From Halopseudomonas xiamenensis (GTDB lineage: Bacteria > Pseudomonadota > Gammaproteobacteria > Pseudomonadales > Pseudomonadaceae), in contig NZ_JACLGO010000032.1 of assembly GCF_014219065.1 (NCBI RefSeq), positions 1-49,782 on the forward strand: a stretch of 49,782 nucleotides of DNA, read 5' to 3'. A program made the translations under genes and the position numbers. Below are positions 1 through 7,682 of this stretch, piece after piece (position 1 is the first letter of the stretch; each line of letters begins with the position of its first letter). The notes under the pieces were generated by a model that saw only the letters and a program-made list of their open reading frames with translations, was not told the DNA's origin and did not search any database.

Positions 1-71
1 TCAGCAGTGAAACGATGCATCGCCGATGGTAGTGTGGGGCTTCCCCATGTGAGAGTAGGTCATCGTCAAGC
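1..71 (+). rRNA. rrf: 5S ribosomal RNA, 3' part
   Basis: The first 71 bases match the 3' two thirds of a Pseudomonas-type 5S rRNA. The conserved GAAACGATGCATCGCCGAT loop region, the GTGGGG/CCCCAT helix, the GAGAGTAGG segment and a GTCAAGC 3' end are all present. The GTCAAGC end would pair with a GCTTGAC 5' end lying outside the window. The rest of the rRNA operon should lie to the left. An intrinsic terminator follows within 10 bases. Confidence 0.93.
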
Positions 72-80
72 TTCAAATGG

Positions 81-115
81 AAAACCCCGGTCTGGAAACA
101 GGTCGGGGTTTTTTA
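81..115 (+). terminator. Intrinsic terminator of the rRNA operon
   Basis: AAAACCCCG (81-89) pairs perfectly with CGGGGTTTT (104-112), enclosing a short inner stem with a GAAA loop. It runs into a T tract. This is a classical Rho-independent terminator directly after the 5S gene. Confidence 0.93.
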
Positions 116-146
116 TTGCCTGTGCAACAAGCCAGCCGGGAAACCC

Positions 147-300
147 TGTCGTCGAGCAGGCGCTCGACAACCCGGCGGGGTGTAGCGCCCCTGCGCTACG
201 CCTGCGGTCTGGCAACCACGCCAGGTCTCGCATCGCGTTCACCGCAGCGGCCGTGCTGGATACGGCGTAGCGTCGGGGCGCTACACCCCCGACGCGCTGC
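147..300. repeat. REP/BIME-like inverted palindromes
   Basis: A unit starting GGGGTGTAGCGCCCC (177-207) faces an inverted relative ending GGGGCGCTACACCCC (263-289). A smaller palindrome, GTCGAGC/GCTCGAC, lies just before them. The first 31 bases occur again without a mismatch at 31378-31408. This is the pattern of a repetitive extragenic palindrome pair. It fills most of the space between the rRNA terminator and the sulfate operon promoter, and no gene is visible here. Confidence 0.7.
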
Positions 301-361
301 ACCATGAGCCTTCGTACAGGCTGCGCTTTCCCCTCCCTCGGCCTTATTCCTTATCGTTTTG

Positions 362-404
362 AGTGATAAGCAAAACGTTCTAACTGGAATATTGTTATAT
401 AAAG
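362..404 (+). promoter_or_regulatory. Putative promoter and CysB-type site of the sulfate operon
   Basis: An AT-rich stretch precedes sbp: GATAAGC and GCAAAAC are followed by GGAATAT and then TATATAA (about 397-403), a plausible -10 element roughly 60 bases before the start codon. An ATAAG...GGAATAT arrangement recalls activator sites of cysteine-regulon genes, which are normally CysB-controlled and induced by sulfur limitation. The assignment rests on position and resemblance only. Confidence 0.4.
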
Positions 405-462
405 CCGGCTTCGTTATTCTCTTTGGCCTGATCAATCGCAGCAGTCACTGCCTGGAGGATGT

Positions 463-1485
463 ATGACCACTCACCGTTCCCTGTTCAAGCGAGCCAGCCG
501 TTGGGGCGGAGCCTTGATGTTGAGTGCCGGGCTATCCGTTGGCCATGTGCAGGCAGCCGACCAGGAGCTGCTCAACTCCTCCTATGACATCGCCCGCGAG
601 CTGTTTTCCGCCTACAACGAGCTGTTCGCCGAGCAATGGCAGGAGAAGACCGGCAAGACGGTGGAGATCAAGCAGTCCCACGCCGGCTCCTCGCGCCAGG
701 CCCAGGCCATCATCCAGGGGCTGCGTGCCGATGTGGTTACCTACAACCAGGTGACCGACGTCGATATCCTGCACGAGCGTGGCAACCTGATTCCGGAGAA
801 CTGGCGCGAGCGTCTGCCCAATGCCAGCTCACCCTACTATTCGACCATGGCTTTCCTGGTACGCAAGGGCAACCCGAAGAACATCCAGAACTGGGATGAC
901 CTGGCGCGCGACGATGTCAGCTCGGTGCTGCCCAACCCGAAGACCTCGGGCAACGGCCGTTATACCTACCTGGCCGCCCTGGGTTATGCGCAGAGGACCT
1001 TTGGTGAAGACCAGCAGGCCATTGATAACTACCTGCGCACCTTCCTCGGCAACGTGGCAGTCTTCGATACCGGCGGTCGTGGTGCTACCACTACCTTCGT
1101 CGAGCGTGGTATCGGTGATGTGCTGCTGACGTTCGAGGCAGAGGTGAACAATATCGCCGAGCAGAATCCGGGTTACCAGGTCGTGGTGCCGAAGATCAGC
1201 TTCCTGGCCGAGTTCCCGGTCACCTGGGTGGATCGCAGCGTGAAACAGAACGGCACCGAGGAACTGGCCAAGGCTTATCTTGAAGGACTGTATAGCGAAG
1301 AAGCCCAGCGTCTGATTGCTGGTTTCTACAACCGCGTACATAACGAAAAGGTAACGGCCGAGTTTGCCGACCGTTTCCCGGAGCTGGAGCTGGTTACGGT
1401 CGAGCAGATCGGCGGCAGTTGGGAGAATGTGATGAAGGAACATTTTGCCAGCGGTGGTAAACTTGACCAACTTCAACGTCGGTAA
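463..1485 (+). CDS. sbp: Sulfate/thiosulfate ABC transporter, periplasmic binding protein
   Basis: A 340-residue precursor that binds sulfate (and/or thiosulfate) in the periplasm and delivers it to the CysT-CysW channel. Residues 1-31 form a Sec signal peptide with a hydrophobic core and a VQA-AD cleavage site. The mature part carries the Sbp/CysP hallmarks: [12 protein letters not shown] near the N-terminus, [21 protein letters not shown], and [10 protein letters not shown] followed by [12 protein letters not shown]. Length is usual for the family. GGAGG lies 6 bases before the ATG. It heads a four-gene operon. Sbp and CysP are hard to tell apart without alignment, so the symbol is less certain than the family. 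Confidence 0.93.
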   Translation: MTTHRSLFKRASRWGGALMLSAGLSVGHVQAADQELLNSSYDIARELFSAYNELFAEQWQEKTGKTVEIKQSHAGSSRQAQAIIQGLRADVVTYNQVTDVDILHERGNLIPENWRERLPNASSPYYSTMAFLVRKGNPKNIQNWDDLARDDVSSVLPNPKTSGNGRYTYLAALGYAQRTFGEDQQAIDNYLRTFLGNVAVFDTGGRGATTTFVERGIGDVLLTFEAEVNNIAEQNPGYQVVVPKISFLAEFPVTWVDRSVKQNGTEELAKAYLEGLYSEEAQRLIAGFYNRVHNEKVTAEFADRFPELELVTVEQIGGSWENVMKEHFASGGKLDQLQRR

Positions 1486-1499
1486 CTAGTTTTCATCTA

Positions 1500-2366
1500 A
1501 TGAATCGATCTCTTTCCGGCCTGTTGCCAGGCCGTTCCAGCCAACCCGGCAAGCGTGTCTTGCCGGGTTTTGCTTTGAGCCTGGGCATTTCGCTGTTCTT
1601 CATCAGTGTCGTATTGATACTGCCGGTGACCGGCCTGATTGCCCATACCGCGGGCATGGGCTGGGAGCAGTACTGGGCCGTCATCACCGATGAGCGGGTA
1701 GTCGCTTCCTACAAGGTAACGTTGTGGACGGCTGCAGTGGCTTCCGTCATCAACGCCCTGGTGGGGCTGCTGCTGGCCTGGGTGCTGGTGCGTTATGAGT
1801 TCCCCGGCAAGCGCATCATGGATGCGCTGGTGGACCTGCCGTTCGCCCTGCCCACGGCGGTGGCGGGCATCACCCTGGCAGCGCTTTTCGCGCAGGATGG
1901 CTGGTATGGTCAGTTCTTCGACTTGCTTGGACTGAAGATCTCCTTCACCCCGCTGGGTATCATCGTCGCCATGTCCTTCACCAGTCTGCCCTTTGTGGTG
2001 CGCACGGTGCAGCCGGTGCTGGAAGACCAGGCGCCGGAGGATGAAGAGGCGGCAGTCAGCCTCGGTGCTTCGGACTGGACGGTGTTTCGCCGCATCCTGT
2101 TTCCCGCCATCTGGCCGGCATTGATGACCGGTATCGGCCTGTCCTTCACCCGCAGCCTGGGTGAGTTCGGTGCGGTGATCTTCATTGCCGGCAACATGCC
2201 CTATGTCAGCGAAATCACCAGCTTGATGATCTTCGTGCGCTTGCAGGAGTTCGACCATGCTGCCGCCAGTGCCATCGCCTCGGTGGTCTTGATGGCCTCG
2301 TTGGTGCTGTTGCTGGGTATCAACCTCTGGCAGGCGCGCTATCTGCGTCGGCTGCACGGGAGATAA
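1500..2366 (+). CDS. cysT: Sulfate/thiosulfate ABC transporter permease CysT
   Basis: An inner-membrane permease of 288 residues that pairs with CysW to form the sulfate channel. About six hydrophobic helices are visible. The RYEFPGKR segment and the ALVDLPFALPTAVAGI stretch are typical of CysT. The EAA loop toward CysA is EDEEAAVSLGASDWTVFRRILFP-like (about residues 180-203). The ATG at 1500 lies 14 bases after sbp with no clear Shine-Dalgarno sequence. The first 20 residues are poorly conserved in character and overlap a terminator-like hairpin (1543-1569), so the true start could be the TTG at 1560. Function is certain; the start is not. Confidence 0.92.
   Translation: MNRSLSGLLPGRSSQPGKRVLPGFALSLGISLFFISVVLILPVTGLIAHTAGMGWEQYWAVITDERVVASYKVTLWTAAVASVINALVGLLLAWVLVRYEFPGKRIMDALVDLPFALPTAVAGITLAALFAQDGWYGQFFDLLGLKISFTPLGIIVAMSFTSLPFVVRTVQPVLEDQAPEDEEAAVSLGASDWTVFRRILFPAIWPALMTGIGLSFTRSLGEFGAVIFIAGNMPYVSEITSLMIFVRLQEFDHAAASAIASVVLMASLVLLLGINLWQARYLRRLHGR
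1543..1575 (+). terminator. Terminator-like hairpin inside the start of cysT
   Basis: AACCCGGCAAG (1543-1553) and CTTGCCGGGTT (1559-1569) form a perfect 11-bp stem with a 5-base loop, followed by TTTGCTTT-type sequence. It has the shape of an intrinsic terminator but lies 43 bases inside the annotated cysT reading frame, 58 bases after the sbp stop. It may act as a partial terminator or 3'-end stabiliser giving more sbp than permease mRNA. Confidence 0.6.
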
Positions 2367-2370
2367 CATC

Positions 2371-3234
2371 ATGCAGCAACGCAAGACAATGCGTAGCGGT
2401 GACCAGCCCTGGGTCAAGTGGTCGCTGATCACGCTGGCGATCATCACCACCATGCTGATGCTGGTGATTCCGCTGGTCCTGATCTTCGATATGGCGCTGT
2501 CCGCTGGAGCGGGCACCTATTGGGATAATCTCACCAACCGCTATACCCAGCACGCCATCGGCCTGACACTCTTGGTGGCGGCGTTGACGGTGCCGATCAA
2601 CCTGGTATTCGGCATATTCCTCGCCTGGCTGGTGACGCGCTTCGAGTTTCCCGGGCGCAAGGCGCTGATCACCCTGATCGATATTCCCTTCGCGGTATCG
2701 CCGGTAGTGGCGGGCCTGCTGTACCTGTTGTTGTATGGCAGCAACGGCTGGCTGGGCGGCTGGCTGATGGAACGGGATGTACAGCTGATGTTTTCCTGGC
2801 CGGGAATCGTCATGGTTACGGTGTTCGTTACCTGTCCCTTCGTCGCCCGCGAACTGATTCCGCTGATGCAGCAGCAGGGGCGGGAAGAGGAAGAGGCCGG
2901 CGTAGTGCTGGGTGCCACGGGCTGGCAGCTGTTTCGGCGGATCACCCTGCCGAACATCCAGTGGGCGCTGCTGTATGGTGTGGTGCTGACCAACGCTCGC
3001 GCGGTCGGTGAGTTCGGTGCGGTGTCGGTGGTGTCGGGCAATATTCGCGGCGAAACCAATACCCTGTCGCTGCATGTCGAGTTGTTGTATCAGGATTACA
3101 ACGTGGTTGGCGCCTTTGCCAGCGCATCGCTGCTGGCCGGTATAGCGTTGCTGACCATTGTCGTGAAAAGTTTTGTGGAGTGGCGCCAGGCCCGTCAGCG
3201 TGCCCCACTGGATGATCTATCGGATAGTCGCTGA
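2371..3234 (+). CDS. cysW: Sulfate/thiosulfate ABC transporter permease CysW
   Basis: The second channel subunit, 287 residues, with about six transmembrane helices. Diagnostic parts are the [30 protein letters not shown] region around residue 90-115 and the cytoplasmic EAA loop reading [19 protein letters not shown]. The conserved [13 protein letters not shown] segment follows. It starts 4 bases after cysT behind a GGGAGATAA ribosome site. Its TGA overlaps the ATG of cysA by one base, which suggests translational coupling. Confidence 0.95.
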   Translation: MQQRKTMRSGDQPWVKWSLITLAIITTMLMLVIPLVLIFDMALSAGAGTYWDNLTNRYTQHAIGLTLLVAALTVPINLVFGIFLAWLVTRFEFPGRKALITLIDIPFAVSPVVAGLLYLLLYGSNGWLGGWLMERDVQLMFSWPGIVMVTVFVTCPFVARELIPLMQQQGREEEEAGVVLGATGWQLFRRITLPNIQWALLYGVVLTNARAVGEFGAVSVVSGNIRGETNTLSLHVELLYQDYNVVGAFASASLLAGIALLTIVVKSFVEWRQARQRAPLDDLSDSR

Positions 3235-4358
3235 TGAGTATTTCCATCGAAGGTATTACCAAGCACTTTGGTTCTTTCCAGGCACTGCGGGATATCTCGC
3301 TGGAGATCCCGGATGGCCAACTGGTCGGTCTGCTGGGCCCGTCGGGCTCGGGCAAGACCACCTTGCTGCGCATCATCGCCGGTCTGGAAACCGCCGATGA
3401 GGGACGCATACTGTTCCACGGCGAGGATGTCACGCGGTTGCATGTACGTGAGCGCCGGGTCGGTTTCGTATTCCAGCATTACGCCCTGTTCCGGCACATG
3501 ACCGTAGCGCAGAACGTGGCCTTCGGTCTGGACGTGCTGCCGGCACGCGAGCGTCCGCCAGCGGCGGAGATTCGCCAGCGTGTGCAGATGCTGCTGGAGA
3601 TGGTCCAGCTCGATCACCTGGCGCAGCGTTATCCCGCGCAGTTGTCCGGCGGCCAGAAGCAGCGCATCGCACTGGCCCGCGCGCTGTCGATGAAACCACA
3701 GATCCTGCTGCTGGACGAGCCTTTCGGCGCGCTGGATGCCAAGGTGCGCAAGGACCTGCGCCGCTGGCTGCGGGCGCTGCACGAGGAGTTCCACTTTACC
3801 AGCGTATTCGTCACCCACGACCAGGAAGAAGCTCTGGAACTGTCCGACCAGGTGGCGGTGATGAGTGCCGGGAGCATCGAGCAGGTGGACAGCCCGCAGA
3901 AACTCTATGCCCAACCATCCAGCCGCTTCGTATTCGACTTCCTGGGGCAGGTGAACGTGTTTGCCGGTCAGGTCGAGGAGCAGCTGCTGCGCCAGGGCGA
4001 GGCCTGGGTGCATTTGCCGGAGCCATCACCGGCCCCGGCGCTGCAGTTGTACATGCGCTCCCACGAGGTGCGGCTGCAGACAGCGCCGGCGGCGTACGCC
4101 CATCTGCCCCTGCGTATCGAGTCCATCAGCCTGGTGGGTGCGGAAGTGCGCCTGGAGCTGTCGCCCGTGGGTTGGGACTCGGAAGAGCCGTGGGAGATCG
4201 GCATCACCCATGCCCAGTTCAACAGCTGGCAGCCGAGCCGCGGAGATCACTGCTACGCCGTGCCCCAGGTGGCCCATGCCATTGCTCAGGGTACCGATAC
4301 GCCGGAGACTCTGCACTGGCAGGCAGGGGAAATGGATGACCCGGCTGCGATGATATGA
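3234..4358 (+). CDS. cysA: Sulfate/thiosulfate ABC transporter ATPase CysA
   Basis: The ATPase that powers sulfate import, 374 residues, peripheral on the cytoplasmic face. Walker A is GPSGSGKTT (residues 35-43). The signature LSGGQKQR, Walker [13 protein letters not shown] and H-loop VTHDQEEA follow in the usual order. Residues from about 235 on form the TOBE-like regulatory domain. The ATG shares its A with the cysW stop. All catalytic elements are intact, so the operon appears functional. An antisense frame across it is a shadow. Confidence 0.95.
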   Translation: MSISIEGITKHFGSFQALRDISLEIPDGQLVGLLGPSGSGKTTLLRIIAGLETADEGRILFHGEDVTRLHVRERRVGFVFQHYALFRHMTVAQNVAFGLDVLPARERPPAAEIRQRVQMLLEMVQLDHLAQRYPAQLSGGQKQRIALARALSMKPQILLLDEPFGALDAKVRKDLRRWLRALHEEFHFTSVFVTHDQEEALELSDQVAVMSAGSIEQVDSPQKLYAQPSSRFVFDFLGQVNVFAGQVEEQLLRQGEAWVHLPEPSPAPALQLYMRSHEVRLQTAPAAYAHLPLRIESISLVGAEVRLELSPVGWDSEEPWEIGITHAQFNSWQPSRGDHCYAVPQVAHAIAQGTDTPETLHWQAGEMDDPAAMI

Positions 4359-4449
4359 CGCTGTGATGATGTTGGTGTGATATTGAGGTGACATCCTTCT
4401 CTGCGGTGATTTACTATCCAGCTGCGTGTTATCAGGCACGTAAAAGGAC

Positions 4450-4470
4450 AGGCTGTCATGGAGACAGCCT
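4450..4470 (+). promoter_or_regulatory. Hairpin in the leader of the outer-membrane protein gene
   Basis: AGGCTGTC (4450-4457) and GACAGCCT (4463-4470) form a perfect 8-bp stem with a 5-base loop, 25 bases before the ATG at 4495. No T tract follows, so it is not a terminator. It may act as an mRNA 5' stabiliser or a translational control element. Confidence 0.4.
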
Positions 4471-4494
4471 CACAGGACTAGATGGAGCAAGTTC

Positions 4495-5076
4495 ATGTTT
4501 CGTAAATCACTGTTGGCGGTAATGGTTTCCGGTCTGATGGTAGCCGGCGTTCAGGCTGCGGAGAATCAGGTCAATGGTTATCTGTTTGGCAATATCGGCC
4601 AGGCTGACTATGACTTGGGCAATCTTTACCAAGGTTTTATCGGCTCGGTGGATGAGACTGATACCGCCTTCAAGCTCGGCGCGGGCGTTCAACTGAATCC
4701 CTATATTGGTATCGAATTCCAATATGTCGATTTGGGCGAAGCTGCTTATAAGGAACCAGGCTACAAGGAAATGGTTGAAGTTGAGGGCTTCGGGGCGAAC
4801 CTGGTGGCCACTTTGCCGCTGGATCGATTCAAGCTGTATGGCAAGGTCGGTTACCACAAGCTGAAGTTCGAGGCCCAGATAAAGGACGATTTCTGGGGAA
4901 CCTGGAGTGACTCTGAAAAAGACTGGATTACCTCCTACGCGGTAGGTGCTACCTATGCACTGACCCCTCAATTTGAAGTAGTAGCTGAGTATGAGCGCTA
5001 CGACGACGTTGCTGATAAGTTTGATGTCAATATCGATATCGACCTAGCCACCATCGGTCTGCGCTACAACTTCTGA
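4495..5076 (+). CDS. Small outer-membrane beta-barrel protein (OmpA-like/opacity type)
   Basis: A 193-residue protein whose residues 1-22 form a signal peptide (VQA-AE cleavage). The mature chain alternates hydrophobic and polar residues as an eight-stranded barrel does: NGYLFGNIGQADYD, AFKLGAGVQLNPYIGIEFQYVD, LYGKVGYHKLKFE, and the terminal ATIGLRYNF strand ending in Phe, the Bam recognition residue. It corresponds to the OmpA transmembrane-like/outer membrane beta-barrel families and has no peptidoglycan-binding domain. A GATGGAGCA ribosome site precedes it. It seems to be a single gene, and its ligand or role cannot be read from sequence. Confidence 0.82.
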   Translation: MFRKSLLAVMVSGLMVAGVQAAENQVNGYLFGNIGQADYDLGNLYQGFIGSVDETDTAFKLGAGVQLNPYIGIEFQYVDLGEAAYKEPGYKEMVEVEGFGANLVATLPLDRFKLYGKVGYHKLKFEAQIKDDFWGTWSDSEKDWITSYAVGATYALTPQFEVVAEYERYDDVADKFDVNIDIDLATIGLRYNF

Positions 5077-5079
5077 TCT

Positions 5080-5113
5080 GCCCCGCCCGGGCCTCTCATG
5101 CCGGGGCTTCTCT
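5080..5113 (+). terminator. Weak terminator-like stem after the barrel gene
   Basis: GCCCCG (5080-5085) can pair with CGGGGC (5102-5107), followed by TTCTCT. The stem is short and the loop long, so this is a tentative call supported mainly by its position 4 bases after the stop codon. Confidence 0.4.
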
Positions 5114-5169
5114 CGGTTACAAATGGTATGAGGCTGTCCCGGCCGTCCCGCAAATTTTCTCGAAGCCCT

Positions 5170-5195
5170 GCACCCTTTGCACTATAATCGCCCGT
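5170..5195 (+). promoter_or_regulatory. Sigma-70-like promoter of nspC
   Basis: A perfect TATAAT (5183-5188) preceded by TTTGCAC stands 57 bases before the GTG start of nspC. The -35 region is poor (no good TTGACA at 16-18 bases), so the promoter may depend on an activator. Confidence 0.55.
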
Positions 5196-5244
5196 TTGCG
5201 TAATGCCTGGCCCCGTGCCGGACTGACCTGAGGGCTGTGACACC

Positions 5245-6342
5245 GTGATCAAGACGCCGTATTACCTGATCGACAAGAGCAAGCTGCTGCGCAATATGGA
5301 GAAGATCGCCTATCTGCGCGAACACTCCGGTGCCAAGGCGTTGCTGGCTCTCAAATGCTTCGCCACCTGGTCGGTTTTCGACCTGATGGGGCAGTACATG
5401 GACGGTACCACCTCCTCCTCGCTGTATGAGGTCAAGCTGGGCAAGCTCAAGTTCGGTGGCGAGACCCATGCCTACAGCGTGGCCTATGCCGATGACGAGA
5501 TCGAAGAGGTGCTGGCCCACTCGGACAAGATCATCTTCAATTCCATCGGTCAGCTGCAGCGCTTTGCCGATGCCTCCGCTAACCACGTGCGCGGCCTGCG
5601 CCTCAACCCGCAGGTCAGCAGCTCCGACTGGCTGATCGCCGATCCGGCACGCCCGTTCAGCCGGCTGGGGGAGTGGGATGCGCAGAAGGTCGAGCAGGTG
5701 ATCGACCAGGTCTCCGGCTTCATGATCCACAACAACTGCGAAAACAGCGACTTTGAGCTGTTCGACAGCATGCTCACGCAGATCGAGGAGCGCTTCGGTT
5801 CGCTGCTCGAACGGGTCGAATGGGTCAGTCTCGGTGGTGGCATTCATTTCACCGGCGAGGGCTATCCGCTGGATCGCCTGTGCGCCCGCCTGAAAGCCTT
5901 TGCCGAGCGCTATGGCGTGCAGGTCTACCTGGAGCCAGGCGAGGCCGCCATCACCAACAGCACCTCGCTGGAAGTGACAGTGCTCGATACCCTCTACAAT
6001 GGTAAGCAACTGGCGATCGTGGATAGCTCGATCGAGGCGCATATGCTGGACCTGCTGATCTACCGCGAGTCGGCGAAGATGGCGCCCTGTGACGGCCCCC
6101 ATGAATACATGGTGTGTGGCAAGTCCTGCCTGGCCGGGGATATCTTCGGTGAATTCCGTTTCGACCGGGAATTGCAGATAGGTGATCGGCTGTCGTTCAT
6201 CGATGCCGCCGGTTACACAATGGTAAAGAAGAACTGGTTCAATGGCGTGAAAATGCCATCCATTGCCGTGCGGCAGCTCAACGGTGAGGTCGAGCTGGTG
6301 CGCGAGTTCGGTTACAACGACTTTGAAAGCGGCCTCTCCTGA
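5245..6342 (+). CDS. nspC: Carboxynorspermidine/carboxyspermidine decarboxylase
   Basis: A PLP-dependent enzyme of the alanine racemase-fold decarboxylases, 365 residues. It converts carboxyspermidine to spermidine, or carboxynorspermidine to norspermidine. The PLP lysine is in LALKCFATW (K37). Other family hallmarks are DGTTSSSLYEVKLG, GGETHAYSV, the phosphate loop SLGGGIHFTGEGYP, YLEPGEAAI, and the SCLAGD cysteine near residue 295. The C-terminal GYTMVKKNWFNG is also conserved. The start is GTG behind a GAGGG site. It lies 42 bases before the synthase gene, with which it forms a complete two-step aminopropyl-transfer alternative to SpeD/SpeE. Confidence 0.93.
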   Translation: MIKTPYYLIDKSKLLRNMEKIAYLREHSGAKALLALKCFATWSVFDLMGQYMDGTTSSSLYEVKLGKLKFGGETHAYSVAYADDEIEEVLAHSDKIIFNSIGQLQRFADASANHVRGLRLNPQVSSSDWLIADPARPFSRLGEWDAQKVEQVIDQVSGFMIHNNCENSDFELFDSMLTQIEERFGSLLERVEWVSLGGGIHFTGEGYPLDRLCARLKAFAERYGVQVYLEPGEAAITNSTSLEVTVLDTLYNGKQLAIVDSSIEAHMLDLLIYRESAKMAPCDGPHEYMVCGKSCLAGDIFGEFRFDRELQIGDRLSFIDAAGYTMVKKNWFNGVKMPSIAVRQLNGEVELVREFGYNDFESGLS

Positions 6343-6384
6343 GGTCATGGTCCCAAGCCCAAGGAGGCGTATAGAGGAAAAGTA

Positions 6385-7620
6385 ATGAAAAGAAACGTTC
6401 TGATTATTGGTGCCGGAGGGGTTGCCCAGGTTGTCGCGCACAAGTGTGCACAGCATAACGACGTACTGGGTAACATCCATATCGCCTCGCGTACTGTCGA
6501 GAAATGTCAGCAGATAGTCGACAGCGTGCGGGAAAAGGGCAGCCTGAAAACTGCCGGTGAATTGCAAGCCCATGCCCTGGATGCGCTCGATGTCGAAGCG
6601 ACCAAGGCTCTGATTGCCAAGACACAGTCGCAACTGGTCATCAACGTCGGATCGCCTTTCATTAACATGTCGGTATTGCAGGCCTGCATCGAGACCGGTG
6701 CCGCGTACCTGGATACCGCCATTCACGAAGACCCGGAGAAGATCTGCGAGACGCCGCCGTGGTATGCCAACTACGAATGGAAGCGCCGCGAGCTCTGTGA
6801 AGAGAACAAGGTCACCGCGATCCTCGGTGTCGGCTTCGACCCGGGTGTGGTCAACGCCTATGCTGCGCTCGGCGTGCAGTATTTCGACAGCGTCAGCGAT
6901 ATCGACATCATCGATATCAACGCCGGGGATCACGGTCACTACTTCGCCACCAACTTCGATCCGGAAATCAACTTCCGCGAGTTCACCGGTCGGGTCTGGA
7001 GCTGGCAGAACAGCCAGTGGGTGCAGAACAAGATGTTCGAGATCAAGCGCACCGACGATCTACCGGTGGTCGGCGAGCGTACCAGCTACATGACTGGGCA
7101 CGACGAACTGCACTCGCTGTCGAAGAACCTCGACGTGCCGAACATCCGTTTCTGGATGGGCTTTGGTGATCACTACATCAACGTGTTCACCGTGCTGAAC
7201 AGCCTCGGCCTGCTGTCGGAACAGCCGGTCACCACCGCCGAAGGGCTGGAAGTGGTACCGCTGAAGGTGGTCAAGGCCGTGCTGCCCGACCCGGCATCGC
7301 TGGCTCCCCGGTACACCGGCAAGACCTGCATTGGTGACATCGTCAAGGGCAAGAAGGACGGCAAGGACAAGGAGATCTTCATCTACAACGTCGCCGACCA
7401 CAAGGAAGCCTACGAGGAAGTGGGCAGCCAGGGCATTTCCTACACCGCCGGGGTGCCGCCGGTGGCCGCGGCGATCCTGATCGCCCAGGGCGTATGGGAC
7501 GTGCAGAAGATGGTCAACGTCGAAGAGCTGGACTGCAAGCCGTTCATCAACCTGCTCAACGAGATTGGCCTGCCGACCCGTATCAAGGATGAGGATGGCG
7601 ATCGCCCGCTGAGTTTCTGA
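6385..7620 (+). CDS. Carboxynorspermidine/carboxyspermidine synthase (saccharopine dehydrogenase-like)
   Basis: A 411-residue NADPH-dependent enzyme that condenses a diamine (putrescine or 1,3-diaminopropane) with aspartate semialdehyde. The product is the substrate of the decarboxylase just upstream. The N-terminal Rossmann motif is GAGGVAQVVAHK (residues 8-19). Family signatures follow: IASRTVEKC, the catalytic-domain segment FDPGVVNAYAA, DINAGDHGHYFATNFDPEIN, and YTGKTCIGDIVKGKKDG. Length matches the Vibrio CASDH family (about 400). A GAGG ribosome site precedes the ATG. The enzyme is often annotated simply as saccharopine dehydrogenase family; the nspC neighbour decides the call. Confidence 0.92.
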   Translation: MKRNVLIIGAGGVAQVVAHKCAQHNDVLGNIHIASRTVEKCQQIVDSVREKGSLKTAGELQAHALDALDVEATKALIAKTQSQLVINVGSPFINMSVLQACIETGAAYLDTAIHEDPEKICETPPWYANYEWKRRELCEENKVTAILGVGFDPGVVNAYAALGVQYFDSVSDIDIIDINAGDHGHYFATNFDPEINFREFTGRVWSWQNSQWVQNKMFEIKRTDDLPVVGERTSYMTGHDELHSLSKNLDVPNIRFWMGFGDHYINVFTVLNSLGLLSEQPVTTAEGLEVVPLKVVKAVLPDPASLAPRYTGKTCIGDIVKGKKDGKDKEIFIYNVADHKEAYEEVGSQGISYTAGVPPVAAAILIAQGVWDVQKMVNVEELDCKPFINLLNEIGLPTRIKDEDGDRPLSF

Positions 7621-7638
7621 GGCGCTTGTGCGTGACTG

Positions 7639-7667
7639 ACGATCCCCGGCCCCGGCCGGGGATCGTC
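7639..7667. terminator. Bidirectional terminator-like hairpin between convergent genes
   Basis: ACGATCCCCGGCC (7639-7651) and GGCCGGGGATCGT (7654-7666) are perfectly complementary. They sit between the stops of the carboxyspermidine synthase gene (plus strand) and the VOC lipoprotein gene (minus strand). No long T tract is present. Confidence 0.65.
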
Positions 7668-7682
7668 GTTATGGCCTGCTGA

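Noticed and set aside
5182..6939. 585-codon open frame on the minus strand across nspC and its partner
   Set aside because: It is antisense to two well-supported genes, has no family features, and long shadow frames are expected at this GC content.
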